Positions 41,791 to 49,894 of a DNA stretch of 49,894 bases are shown here, piece after piece (the stretch's first letter is position 1; each line of letters begins with the position of its first letter). A program made the position numbers and the translations under genes. The stretch is from Bacillota bacterium. Its GTDB lineage: Bacteria > Bacillota > Clostridia > Acetivibrionales > DSM-1351. The notes beneath the pieces are model-generated. The model searched no databases. It was not told the origin of the DNA and saw nothing but the letters and a program-made list of their open reading frames with translations. The stretch spans positions 1 through 49,894 of the forward strand of contig JAEZIB010000138.1 in assembly GCA_023416275.1 (NCBI GenBank). The letters are read 5' to 3'.

Positions 41791-42981
41791 ATGAAAAAGA
41801 AGCTTTATATAATAGGAGCAGGTACGGGAAATACAGAGTTTTTAACTGAAAAAGGGCTGATGCTCATAAAAAGCTGTAATGTAGTTTATAGTATTTGCAG
41901 AAGGCTGTCCCAGCAGTTTTTTAATATAAGAAATGATATAATTGAAAGCTCTGTTTCGGAAATTCAACAGGAGATTATTGACTGCAAAAGGGAGGAAATT
42001 GGGGTATTAGTATCTGGTGACACAGGATTTTTTAGTATAACAAAAATTCTTTTAAATAGTTTATCAAGCTATCGGGAAGTAAATGTTATATGTGGCATAA
42101 GCAGTTTGCAATATTTTTGTTCAAAAATAGGGATTAGCTATGAAAATTTGAAGACTGTAAGTTTACATGGCAGAGATAATGCTATTTTAGGTGCTGTCTC
42201 TTACAATCAAAATGTTTTTGTCCTAACTGGTGGAGCTAATAAAGCCAATTTAATATGTAGGAGTTTAGTTGATAATGGTATGGGATTTGTTACGGTTATA
42301 GCCGGTCAAAATCTTTCTATGTCTAATGAAAATATTATGAAAGGAAGCCCAGAAGAACTATCTAATTATTCCTTTGACGATTTGACAGTTCTGCTTATTG
42401 AAAATAATAACTATGTCAGGCATTATACGCCGTTAAAAGATGAAGATTTTATTCGTGGTAATGTTCCAATGACAAAGGAAGAGGTTCGTTGTGTTACATT
42501 ATCAAAACTTGCTATTGAGCCTTGTGATGTGGTTTACGATATCGGTGCAGGAACAGGGTCTGTAGCTATTGAAATGGCAAGGAAAGCGTATGAGGGATGC
42601 GTTTATGCTATTGAACAAAATGAAGAGGGAATAGCCCTTATAAATAAGAATCGTGAAAGACTTGGTGGGTACAATGTTACAGTTATTCATGGGAAAGCAC
42701 CTGAAGCCTTAGAAATATTACCAAAGCCAGATAAGGCATTTATAGGGGGAAGCAGTGGGAGAATTAAGGATATAGTTGACCTACTTATTGATAAAAATCC
42801 AAAAATCAAACTTGTTGTTAATGCCATTACACTGGAAACCCTAAATGAGGCAGTTTCTGTGTTTGAAAAGCATAAACTTAGAACTGATGTAGTTTGTTTG
42901 AATATAGCAAATTCCAAAAAGGTTGGAGGCTACCATATGATGAATGCAAACAATCCAGTGTATATTATAACTGGAGGGTGA
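41791..42981 (+). CDS. cbiET: Bifunctional cobalt-precorrin-7 C5-methyltransferase / C15-methyltransferase (decarboxylating)
   Basis: 396 residues: CbiE at about 1-200 (KLYIIGAGTGNTEFLTEKG, VLVSGDTGFFSITKILL) fused to CbiT at about 210-396 (RGNVPMTKEEVRCVTLSKL, VYDIGAGTGSVAIEMARKA). This fusion (CobL-type) is common. In the CbiE part the first loop reads GAGTGN. It uses two SAM and releases CO2. Confidence 0.95.
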   Translation: MKKKLYIIGAGTGNTEFLTEKGLMLIKSCNVVYSICRRLSQQFFNIRNDIIESSVSEIQQEIIDCKREEIGVLVSGDTGFFSITKILLNSLSSYREVNVICGISSLQYFCSKIGISYENLKTVSLHGRDNAILGAVSYNQNVFVLTGGANKANLICRSLVDNGMGFVTVIAGQNLSMSNENIMKGSPEELSNYSFDDLTVLLIENNNYVRHYTPLKDEDFIRGNVPMTKEEVRCVTLSKLAIEPCDVVYDIGAGTGSVAIEMARKAYEGCVYAIEQNEEGIALINKNRERLGGYNVTVIHGKAPEALEILPKPDKAFIGGSSGRIKDIVDLLIDKNPKIKLVVNAITLETLNEAVSVFEKHKLRTDVVCLNIANSKKVGGYHMMNANNPVYIITGG

Positions 42982-43335
42982 GTTTAAACAGCTCAAAAAT
43001 ATGGTTTAATGGTTTATATGAATATGGTGTATTTTCGAGCATTGGGGGGGTGTTTCAAAACAACAATTTCAGTATACCGATGACTTATTGTATGCGGAAT
43101 TGCTTGTTCGTAAACCGTAAGTATTTCAGCATCAATTTCGCGAGCAATCCATAGATATATGCTGTACGCGAGCAATATTTAAGCAGTTAACTTGTATATA
43201 TAGTTTTTTGTTTTGCAAAAGCCCCTTTAATTTGGTGATGCTGAAATTAAAAGAACTGTTATCTTTAACCTAGCGGAGGCTGGGCACAGAATATTACACC
43301 ACAATTTTGTTCCAATGTGGTCGTGGGAGGTTAGT
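42982..43335. other. Gene-less 354 bp between cbiET and cbiC
   Basis: No recognisable gene, terminator or riboswitch. It contains a run of seven G (43044-43050), rare in this AT-rich sequence, and a direct repeat of GCGAGCAAT (43139 and 43168). The leader of cbiC ends in GTGGGAGGTTAGTATG. Confidence 0.4.
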
Positions 43336-43974
43336 ATGCAAAATATAAAGCCAATTGATATTGAAAAGAGAAGCTTTGAAATAATTACTGAAGAACTTGG
43401 AAATCGCGGCATTAATGAACAAAATGCACCTGTGATAAAAAGAGTTATACATACGACAGCGGATTTTGACTATGTAGACAATATTTGCTTTTCAGAGAAT
43501 GTTGTAAACAAGGCAATCGAATATTTAAAAGCAGGCGCATGTATAGTCACAGACACTCAGATGGCTAAATCGGGTGTAAATAAGGCTGCGTTAAATCGCT
43601 GTGGCTGTAAAGTAATATGTTTTATGTCAGATGAAGATGTTGCTGATAGGGCAGAAGCAGAAGGTACTACAAGAGCTGTAGTTTCAATGAGAAAGGCAGC
43701 GGATATTATTGAGCCACTTATTATTGCAGTTGGAAACGCACCTACAGCGTTGATGGAACTAGATAGGCTAATCAGAAGAGGAGAAATTTTACCGAAGCTG
43801 GTAATTGGTGTTCCAGTTGGATTTGTAAATGTGATTGAGTCAAAAGAGCTTATTATGAAAGCAGGAATTCCTTATATTGTAGCTAGGGGGCGAAAAGGTG
43901 GAAGTAATGTAGCAGCTGCTATATTAAATGCACTTTTGTATATGGCTTCACCTAGAGATGAGGATAAAAGATAG
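43336..43974 (+). CDS. cbiC: Cobalt-precorrin-8 methylmutase
   Basis: 212 residues from ATG 43336 with GGGAGG upstream. KRSFEIITEELG, VIKRVIHTTADFDYVDNICFS (catalytic His), IVTDTQMAKSGVNKA, AVGNAPTALMELDRLI and GVPVGFVNVIESKE are diagnostic. It moves the C11 methyl to C12, giving cobyrinate. cbiA, cbiP and cbiB are not in the window, so the later steps are encoded elsewhere. Confidence 0.96.
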   Translation: MQNIKPIDIEKRSFEIITEELGNRGINEQNAPVIKRVIHTTADFDYVDNICFSENVVNKAIEYLKAGACIVTDTQMAKSGVNKAALNRCGCKVICFMSDEDVADRAEAEGTTRAVVSMRKAADIIEPLIIAVGNAPTALMELDRLIRRGEILPKLVIGVPVGFVNVIESKELIMKAGIPYIVARGRKGGSNVAAAILNALLYMASPRDEDKR

Positions 43975-44137
43975 TCTCCCACACCTATAAATTTAAAAAT
44001 GTGAAGTTGAGCGATATATTTTGTATTGCGAATAGCGGAATAGTAGCTTTTCGATAAACTAACTCAAGCATAGCGTAATGATATGCTTGACAATATTATA
44101 TAGTACGAATATAATTCTATTAAATTAAATAGCTTTT

Positions 44138-44213
44138 GCAGGGGAACTAATCAAGTTGAGAAGACGCTGTCTGACCCTTTGAACCTGTCAGTTAATACTG
44201 TCGTAGGGAGCAT
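44138..44213 (+). promoter_or_regulatory. TPP riboswitch (THI element)
   Basis: GCAGGGGAACTAATC, GTTGAGAAGA, CTGACCCTTTGAACCTGTC, GTTAATACTGTCGTAGGGAGC follow the THI element in order and spacing. It controls the thi genes downstream by thiamine pyrophosphate. Confidence 0.95.
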
Positions 44214-44230
44214 TTATTTCGAAGTAATGT

Positions 44231-44264
44231 GGTGTCTATTCTCTATGATAGGCATCTTTTTATT
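44231..44264 (+). terminator. Terminator of the TPP riboswitch
   Basis: GGTGTCTAT pairs with ATAGGCATC (two G-U pairs), loop TCTCTATG, then five T residues. Confidence 0.85.
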
Positions 44265-44341
44265 TGTTGAGGATTTTTTAGGAAACATGCCCGTGACAAG
44301 CTTGGGTACTGAAAAGTTTATTAATGAAAGCTGAGTTAGTC

Positions 44342-44424
44342 ACTTAAACTTTGCTCATAAAAAATCTATTGATGCGGTGGAATTATCAAGGGTTTGTTGC
44401 CAAAACAATTGCTAGTAGAAGTAA
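44342..44424 (+). repeat. Dispersed intergenic repeat, good copy between TPP riboswitch and thiD
   Basis: ACTTAAACTTTGCTCATAAA, AATCTATTGATGCGGTGG, ATTATCAAGGGTTTGTTGCC, ACAATTGCTAGTAGAAGTAA. It lies within the transcribed leader. Confidence 0.75.
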
Positions 44425-44439
44425 GGGAGAAAACAATAT

Positions 44440-45237
44440 ATGAGAACTGTTTTAACTATAGCAGGCAGTGACTGTAGCGGTGGTGCTGGTATTCAGGCAG
44501 ATATTAAAACAATTACAGCACATAAGCTTTATGCAATGAGTGCTATCACGGCACTTACAGCTCAAAATACAACTGGTGTATATGGAATTATGGAAGTTTC
44601 GCCTGATTTTTTGGAAAAACAATTAGAGAGTGTTTTTAGTGATATTTACCCCGATGCTATTAAGATTGGAATGGTTTCAAATAGAGGACTTATAGAAACC
44701 ATAGCTACTAAACTGATTAATGAAAATGCTAGAAATATTATTTTAGACCCAGTAATGATATCAACAAGCGGCAGTAAGCTTTTAGCTGATGAGGCAGTTG
44801 CTGCTTTAGTAGAAAAGCTTATTCCTGTTGCAGCAATCATTACGCCAAATATACCTGAAGCGGAAGTGCTGAGTGGAATAAGTATAACGAAAGCAGACCA
44901 GATGGTTTATGCTGCTGAAAAAATAGCACAGTATTACAGCGGTGCAATTTTGATAAAAGGTGGGCATCAGCTAAACGATGCAAACGATTTACTGTATCAC
45001 AATGGAAATTCTGAGTGGTTTTACGGAGAACGAATTGACAATCCAAATACTCATGGAACGGGCTGCACGTTATCCTCGGCAATAGCAAGCAATATGGCTT
45101 TAGGCTATAATGTGACAGAAAGTGTCAGCAATGCAAAAAAATATATTTCAGGAGCACTAAAAGCAAATTTAAATTTAGGCAAGGGAAGCGGTCCGCTAGA
45201 CCATACCTTTGGTATTAATAAAATAAGTTGCAGCTGA
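44440..45237 (+). CDS. thiD: Hydroxymethylpyrimidine/phosphomethylpyrimidine kinase
   Basis: 265 residues, PfkB-like. VLTIAGSDCSGGAGIQADIKT, AMSAITALTAQNTTGV, DPVMISTSGSKLL, ITPNIPEAEVLSG, ILIKGGHQ and NTHGTGCTLSSAIASNMA are diagnostic. It makes HMP-PP for thiamine. First gene after the TPP riboswitch. Confidence 0.97.
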   Translation: MRTVLTIAGSDCSGGAGIQADIKTITAHKLYAMSAITALTAQNTTGVYGIMEVSPDFLEKQLESVFSDIYPDAIKIGMVSNRGLIETIATKLINENARNIILDPVMISTSGSKLLADEAVAALVEKLIPVAAIITPNIPEAEVLSGISITKADQMVYAAEKIAQYYSGAILIKGGHQLNDANDLLYHNGNSEWFYGERIDNPNTHGTGCTLSSAIASNMALGYNVTESVSNAKKYISGALKANLNLGKGSGPLDHTFGINKISCS

Positions 45238-45346
45238 AATATGCTTTAATACTATATTATGGATGTTATAAACCAGGATAGAGAATGTGTGAGTCGGCAA
45301 AATGCTTGGAATGAACAATTGTTAGTTTATTGAAATTGTGTAAGTA

Positions 45347-45507
45347 ACTCAAACTTCGCAGTTGAATATACTGCTTAAAGCTTAGTAATATCAGGTATGG
45401 TAGCAATATAAAATGAAAAGTAAATGATTTTATAAGTTAGTCTACTTAACAACAAACCATTGATAATTCTACCGCACTAATATATTTTTTATGTGCGAAG
45501 TTTGAGT
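45347..45507. repeat. MITE-like element with perfect 14-bp inverted ends
   Basis: ACTCAAACTTCGCA at the left and TGCGAAGTTTGAGT at the right are exact inverted copies. The right half carries the family sequence in reverse (CAAACCATTGATAAT, CTACCGCACTAATATA). Length 161 bp. Confidence 0.8.
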
Positions 45508-45570
45508 CAGTAACAAATTATTGATAAGACTCCTGCATCGGTAGATTTTTCAAGTGTGAAATTTGATTTT
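45508..45570 (-). repeat. Dispersed intergenic repeat, reverse copy
   Basis: In reverse: TCACACTTGAAAAATCTACC, GATGCAGG, CTTATCAATAATTTGTTAC. Adjoins the 45347 element. Together they fill most of the gap between thiD and thiM. Confidence 0.65.
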
Positions 45571-45670
45571 CTTAGTTGGGTTTAGAATAAAGGAAATGAG
45601 AAGAGATAAATTAAATTCCAAGGGAGGTGCGAGGTTCATGTCATTTTAGTATTTTGTTCAGATATGTGAC

Positions 45671-46507
45671 ATGAACACAAATATGTTTACAAGGATTTTC
45701 GAAAATATTAAAAATAAACAACCACTTGTACATTGCATTACCAATTATGTGACAGTTAATGATGTGGCAAATGTACTTCTGGCCTGCGGGGCTTCGCCCA
45801 TTATGGCTGATGATGAAAAGGAGGTTGAAGAAATTACTTCTATATGCACCGCTTTGAACATAAATATTGGCACACTCAATAGCAGAACCATTGACTCTAT
45901 GCTTAAAGCTGGCAAAAAAGCAAATGAACTTTTTCATACAACTGTGCTAGACCCTGTTGGAGCAGGAGCTTCAGAGTTTCGAACCAAAACAACCTTTGAC
46001 TTGTTGGAAAATATAAAATTCAGTGTTATTCGTGGAAATATTTCTGAGATTAAGACAGTAGACATAGGTAGCGGAACAACTCAAGGAGTTGATGCAAGTA
46101 GCAGTGATCAAGTTACGGAATTAAATCTAGATGAGGTTATTGCTTTTGCGAAGAGATTAAGCCAGAGGACAGGAGCAATTATTGCTATAACGGGAGCTAT
46201 TGATATTGTCACAAATGATGAAAAAGCATATATTATTAGGAATGGACACTCTTCAATGTCAAAAGTCACTGGAACAGGCTGCATGTTGTCGGCTATGATA
46301 GCTGCTTTTGTTGGTGCTAATCAGGAAGGACCATTGCTTGCAGCGGCTACGGCTGTTTGTACAATGGGATTAGCAGGAGAATTGGCCTACAAGCGTGTTG
46401 TGGAAGAGGACAAGGGTTCTTCAACCTTGCGTTCCTATATTATTGATGAAATTAGTAAAATGACTGCAGAAAAGCTAAAGGAAGGTGCTAAAATTGAAAT
46501 TAAGTAA
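45671..46507 (+). CDS. thiM: Hydroxyethylthiazole kinase
   Basis: 278 residues. PLVHCITNYVTVNDVANVLLACGASPIMADD, LDPVGAGASEFRT, VIRGNISEI, GATGAID-like ITGAIDIV and KVTGTGCMLSAMIAAF are diagnostic. It phosphorylates the thiazole alcohol in salvage. A strong AAGGGAGGTG lies 40 bases upstream before an ATG-TCA-TTT-TAG mini frame; near the real ATG no site is seen, so the start may depend on reinitiation. Confidence 0.96.
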   Translation: MNTNMFTRIFENIKNKQPLVHCITNYVTVNDVANVLLACGASPIMADDEKEVEEITSICTALNINIGTLNSRTIDSMLKAGKKANELFHTTVLDPVGAGASEFRTKTTFDLLENIKFSVIRGNISEIKTVDIGSGTTQGVDASSSDQVTELNLDEVIAFAKRLSQRTGAIIAITGAIDIVTNDEKAYIIRNGHSSMSKVTGTGCMLSAMIAAFVGANQEGPLLAAATAVCTMGLAGELAYKRVVEEDKGSSTLRSYIIDEISKMTAEKLKEGAKIEIK

Positions 46508-47129
46508 AGAGTCTATGAGATTGTATGCTGTTACTGATAGAATGTGGCTGGGCGAAAATTCGTTATCTAGGCAGGTTGAAGAGTGTATCAAAGGTGGAGC
46601 AACTTTTGTCCAGCTTCGTGAAAAGAATATTTCTTTTGAAGAATATGTTACATTAGCTAAAGAAATAAAAAAAGTAACAGACAAGTATCATATTCCTTTC
46701 GTCATAAATGATGTTGTAGATGTTGCAATAGCTTGTGGAGCAGATGGAGTTCACGTTGGACAGCAGGATATGCAGGCGTATGATGTAAGAGACAAAGTAG
46801 GAGATATGATTCTTGGGGTGTCTGCGCAGACTGTACAGCAGGCTGTTCTTGCTGAAAAAATGGGAGCTGATTATATTGGGGTTGGAGCAGTATTTTCAAC
46901 TACCACAAAATTAGATGCAACTGCTGTTTCCTATGAGACAGTGAAAGCAATTTGCCAAGCAGTCTCAATTCCTGTTGTATTAATAGGAGGTATTACAAAG
47001 CAGAATATTGTGCAGCTAAAAGGAAGCGGAGCAGATGGAGCTGCTGTTGTTTCGGCAATCTTTGCAAAGGATAATATATTTGAGGCTGCTAGAGAAATGA
47101 GGAGCCTTTCTGAGAGCTGCTTTGGATAA
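46494..47129 (+). CDS. thiE: Thiamine-phosphate synthase
   Basis: 211 residues from TTG 46494 (GGAAGG nine bases upstream), overlapping the thiM stop. MRLYAVTDRMWLG, GGATFVQLREKNISFEEYV, FVINDVVDVAIACGADGVHVGQQDM, ILGVSAQTVQQAVLAEKMGADYIGVGAVF and VVLIGGIT are typical. It couples HMP-PP and thiazole phosphate. Only eight bases separate it from the convergent gene. Confidence 0.97.
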   Translation: MKLSKESMRLYAVTDRMWLGENSLSRQVEECIKGGATFVQLREKNISFEEYVTLAKEIKKVTDKYHIPFVINDVVDVAIACGADGVHVGQQDMQAYDVRDKVGDMILGVSAQTVQQAVLAEKMGADYIGVGAVFSTTTKLDATAVSYETVKAICQAVSIPVVLIGGITKQNIVQLKGSGADGAAVVSAIFAKDNIFEAAREMRSLSESCFG

Positions 47130-47137
47130 GCAAGATT

Positions 47138-48169
47138 CTATTCCACAAACTGCTTAAACTGACTATATAATAAGTCGCTATAGACTTTTTCATCTTCGTA
47201 AATACTATCTAATCGCTTTCTAATGGTTACACATTTATCAGCAAGACCCCTGTTGCTCCTATTATAGTGGATAGCAATACTTCTGATACGTGACCAATTT
47301 TCTAAAATTGCGTTTAGTTTACTGTCTATTTCTAGTTGAATATTTTTATCAAAAATATCATATTGATAGAGGTTCTTAATCATAAAGCATTGAGAGCCTT
47401 TTTTATATATTACTGCCGAAAGGTTTCCTTCAAAAGTCTTTAAATTCATCAAAGTTTCCAATCTATCACTTAGATTTTTAATTGAATTTAGGCTATTGTA
47501 CCAGTCCTCTGATTTATCTAACGAATTTTTAAAAAATCTTTTCAGGACTTTATCTTTATATTCTTCATCAAATTTTAGACTAGTACCATCAAAGCAGTAT
47601 TCACGAAAACATTGTGAATCTGCTCTGAAATTGCAATATTCAAAGATACCTCTGCAATACTGGACAATCATATCGTAAGAAACCATGTAAGTTTTGTATC
47701 CATCATAGTTGTCAATAGTATATACTTGTTGATTTTCGTCATCAAAGCCATAGACAAGGCAGGCGTGAGCTGCATGTCGGTTATTATAATAAAAATATCT
47801 TCCTTCTTGATAGAATAGGTCAACAAAAAGGAAAATTGGTCTATTATTCAATATTGATTCTCGAATATTTTCAACTAATAAATCCATTGGAGGCTGCTTT
47901 TCTATAATACTAATTCCTAAACCCTTTAAGATATCTTCTCTTTTATCGAATAGAAAAGTATCAATACCAAATGCAGGGTGTCCAAAATAGTTTACTTCTA
48001 GGTATATATAAGAAAAACGTAAATTATATAAAATTTCTAAATTGCTTAAACCAAAGTAATTTAAAGTAGATAGATCTGACATACACATACAATCGCCAAA
48101 AGGATCATCAATGCCTAACATATCTTTCATACCATAAAAGGCACTCATCGGTTCAAGCACTTTTTTCAT
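47138..48169 (-). CDS. BtrH-N-like (papain-fold) protein, paralog 1
   Basis: 343 residues from the ATG at 48169 (GAAAGGAAG upstream). N-terminal half resembles the BtrH N-terminal domain, a papain-like fold: Cys27/Cys29 in FGDCMCMSDLSTLNYFG, and His in RHAAHACLVYGFDDENQQVYTIDNYDG (about 150-176). The C-terminal half is helical and charged. No signal peptide or membrane helix. BtrH transfers acyl chains in butirosin synthesis; related domains occur in several peptide and secondary metabolism clusters. Function here is unknown. Confidence 0.6.
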   Translation of the reverse strand: MKKVLEPMSAFYGMKDMLGIDDPFGDCMCMSDLSTLNYFGLSNLEILYNLRFSYIYLEVNYFGHPAFGIDTFLFDKREDILKGLGISIIEKQPPMDLLVENIRESILNNRPIFLFVDLFYQEGRYFYYNNRHAAHACLVYGFDDENQQVYTIDNYDGYKTYMVSYDMIVQYCRGIFEYCNFRADSQCFREYCFDGTSLKFDEEYKDKVLKRFFKNSLDKSEDWYNSLNSIKNLSDRLETLMNLKTFEGNLSAVIYKKGSQCFMIKNLYQYDIFDKNIQLEIDSKLNAILENWSRIRSIAIHYNRSNRGLADKCVTIRKRLDSIYEDEKVYSDLLYSQFKQFVE

Positions 48170-48283
48170 AAGCAACTTCCTTTCTCTATGTTATATGAAT
48201 TTGAATTAATTATATTTTAAATAGCTGCATTACTCGTTAGGGCAAAGCAAGCAAATATTTAAGGTGTTATTATATACCCAAAC

Positions 48284-49315
48284 CTATCTTACATACTTCC
48301 TAAATTGGCTATATAATAAGTCACTATAGACTATTTCATCCTCGTAAATGCTATCCAATCTCTTCCTAATGGTTACACATTTATCAGCAAGACCCTTGTT
48401 GCTCCTGTTATAATGGATAGCAATGCTTCTAATACGTGTCCAATTTTCTAAAATTGCATTTAGTTTACTGTCTATTTCTAGCTGAATATTTTTATCAAAA
48501 ACATCATATTGATACAGGTTTTTAATCATAAAACATTCGGAACCTCTCTTATATATTACACTGGAAAGATTCTCTTCAAAGGATTTTAGATTCATTAAGT
48601 CTTCTAGTCTCTCACTAAGAATTTTTATTGAATTTAAGCTAGTGTTTCGCTCGTCCGCTTTATCTAATGATTTGTGAAAAAATTTCTTCAGAATTTTAGC
48701 ATTGTACCCCTCATCAAATTCAAGATTAGTGTCATCGAAGCAGTATTCACGAAAATATAGGGAATCTAATCTAAAGTTGCAATATTGGAAAACACCTTTG
48801 CAATACTGGACAATCATATCATAAGAAACTATGTAAGTTTTGTATCCATCATAGTTGTCAATAGTATATACCAATTGGTTTTCATCATCAAAACCATAGA
48901 CAAGGCAAGCATGGACGCCATGTTGGTGATTATAATAAAAATATCTCCCTTTTTGATAGAAAAGATCTACAAAAAGAAAAATGGGTCTGTTATTGAGTAT
49001 TGATTCCCGTATGCTTTCAATTAAAAAATCCATTTGTGGGTGTTTTTCTATAATATTTATTCCTAAGCCCTTTAATATGTCTTCTCTTTTCTCAAATAAA
49101 AAAGTGTCTAAACCAAATGCTGAGTATCCAACATTATTGACTTCTAAAAATTTATAAGTAAAGCGCAAATTATATAAAATTTCTAAATTGCTAAGGCCAA
49201 AGTAATTTATTGTAGCTAAATCAGCCATGCACATACAGTCACCATAAGGATCATCAATTCCTAACATGTCCTTCATTCCATAAAAGGCACTCATTGGCTC
49301 AAGCACTTTTTTCAT
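48284..49315 (-). CDS. BtrH-N-like (papain-fold) protein, paralog 2
   Basis: 343 residues, aligned with paralog 1 over its full length with most positions identical, so a tandem duplication. Cys27/Cys29 (YGDCMCMADLATINYFG) and the His/Asp block (QHGVHACLVYGFDDENQLVYTIDNYDG) are kept. The ribosome site and first codons are the same as in paralog 1. Differences concentrate in the middle of the C-terminal half. It is first in the minus-strand pair; 108 bp separate the two genes. Confidence 0.6.
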   Translation of the reverse strand: MKKVLEPMSAFYGMKDMLGIDDPYGDCMCMADLATINYFGLSNLEILYNLRFTYKFLEVNNVGYSAFGLDTFLFEKREDILKGLGINIIEKHPQMDFLIESIRESILNNRPIFLFVDLFYQKGRYFYYNHQHGVHACLVYGFDDENQLVYTIDNYDGYKTYIVSYDMIVQYCKGVFQYCNFRLDSLYFREYCFDDTNLEFDEGYNAKILKKFFHKSLDKADERNTSLNSIKILSERLEDLMNLKSFEENLSSVIYKRGSECFMIKNLYQYDVFDKNIQLEIDSKLNAILENWTRIRSIAIHYNRSNKGLADKCVTIRKRLDSIYEDEIVYSDLLYSQFRKYVR

Positions 49316-49867
49316 AAGCAGCTTCCTTTCCCTTTGGTATACTAAATTGTATTTAAAAATGCATTTTATATATTTTAAATGCGAAATACTATTACAATAT
49401 TTTAGAAAAAATATTTATTGTATAACTCAAAAAAGAAAATTAAATAACGCAAAAGATAGTAATGCGCAATATTTAATCTTTTCTTGAATTAATAACATTT
49501 AGTTAAGTTTGTTATTTTTTAATGTTTTATATAATATTACGCACAAATGGGTTTATATATTAATTTTAACAAAAAAGTATTAGCATGAAAAGAATTTCAG
49601 CCAATACAGATTTATTTTATATTTGTGCAAATATATTCATGTATATAAACATATATAAAAGGTTTATATAGCTATTTGCAAAACAACATATAGCACAGAA
49701 TTTGCTTTCATATTCCATGGTTAAAAGTTGAGTTAATGGTTTACTTTTGATGGTTGATTAGTAACAAAAAAAGGATTGATTTAAAAAATTATATCCCCCT
49801 AATAGGCTTATAATACAAAATTTTATGTGATATATTTCTAAAGAATGAAATATGGAGGCGATTTATA
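49316..49867. other. AT-rich gene-less 552 bp upstream of paralog 2
   Basis: Very AT-rich. The 60-bp block 49337-49394 is a relative of 6234-6293 (GGTA-TACTAA, TATATTTTAAATGCGAAATA, CTATTAC). TATAAT at 49809-49814 may serve the gene starting at 49868. No gene, terminator or RNA family recognised. Confidence 0.45.
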
Positions 49868-49894
49868 ATGGACGAAAAACAAATGTGGGAACAA
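49868..49894 (+). CDS. Start of an unknown gene, cut by the window end
   Basis: ATG 49868 follows GGAGGCG and opens nine codons (MDEKQMWEQ) to the end of the window. Too short to identify. Confidence 0.5.

Noticed and set aside
43044..43050. Phase-variable G tract
   Set aside because: The run of seven G is not inside a gene or between promoter elements, so no switching effect can be supported.
42894..43154. Open frame of 86 codons across the end of cbiET into the gap
   Set aside because: Most of it is a shadow of CbiT; the part in the gap has odd composition, no ribosome site and no recognisable motif. The reverse strand also has an open stretch here but no start or known family.

Overview
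The window is AT-rich with a strong Gram-positive style: purine-rich Shine-Dalgarno sequences, frequent TTG starts and TTGACA-N17-TAnnAT promoters. Its content is that of a strict anaerobe: class III ribonucleotide reductase, anaerobic (CbiK/CbiD/CbiG) cobalamin synthesis, Feo ferrous iron uptake, and ferredoxin-domain MinD-like ATPases. A low-GC clostridium (Clostridia, possibly Ruminiclostridium-like) is the best guess. No rRNA, tRNA, CRISPR array, transposase gene or prophage was recognised.

Layout. 0-6 kb: the 3' end of sbcC, a membrane chemoreceptor, nrdD behind two NrdR-like boxes, and cobO. 6.5-10.7 kb: a putative metal operon with a Fur-family regulator, a COG0523 metallochaperone GTPase, a second GTPase-like domain fused to a COG0701 permease, and a TIGR03943 protein. 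10.8-12.0 kb: a YibE/F membrane protein on the minus strand. 12.2-18.8 kb: an iron-type DtxR regulator and two complete Feo systems (feoA-feoA-feoB and feoA-feoB), each followed by a short Cys-rich membrane protein. At least six palindromes of the form GTTAG-N5/6-CTAAC lie at their promoters. 19.3-29.2 kb: an Fe-S/metal-cofactor region with a NifU-like scaffold, a Cys-rich MerR protein, an Mrp ATPase, two NifX/orange-protein-like proteins and two ferredoxin-containing MinD-type ATPases. Further genes there are a thioesterase, a flavin reductase-like protein, a COG1237 metallo-beta-lactamase-fold protein, a DUF134 regulator with an added Cys-rich tail, a phosphatase/C_GCAxxG fusion, a split permease and a DUF5320 protein. 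29.4-34 kb (minus strand): a B12-type ABC importer, an exported CbiK chelatase and an SLH-like tailed binding protein. 34.9-43.97 kb: two divergent cobalamin riboswitches and cbiD-L-F-G-H-J-ET-C. 44.1-47.1 kb: a TPP riboswitch and thiD-thiM-thiE. 47.1-49.3 kb: two tandem paralogs with a BtrH-like N-terminal domain. The last 27 bases open a new gene.

The window is dominated by metal acquisition (Fe, Co, probably Zn), metal cofactor assembly and two metabolite-controlled vitamin pathways. The ABC importer and CbiK sit under one B12 riboswitch and the cbi operon under the other; cobO, which adenosylates the product, lies 30 kb away. A family of short intergenic repeats with inverted ends (consensus end ACTCAAACTTCGCA) is scattered through the non-coding gaps.

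The most interesting points are the orange-protein-like region with unusual neighbours and fusions, the GTPase-permease fusion, the DtxR operator array with a small ORF starting inside it, the repeat family, and the SLH-tailed binding protein next to a lipoprotein CbiK. All homology calls come from reading motifs by eye; no database search was run.
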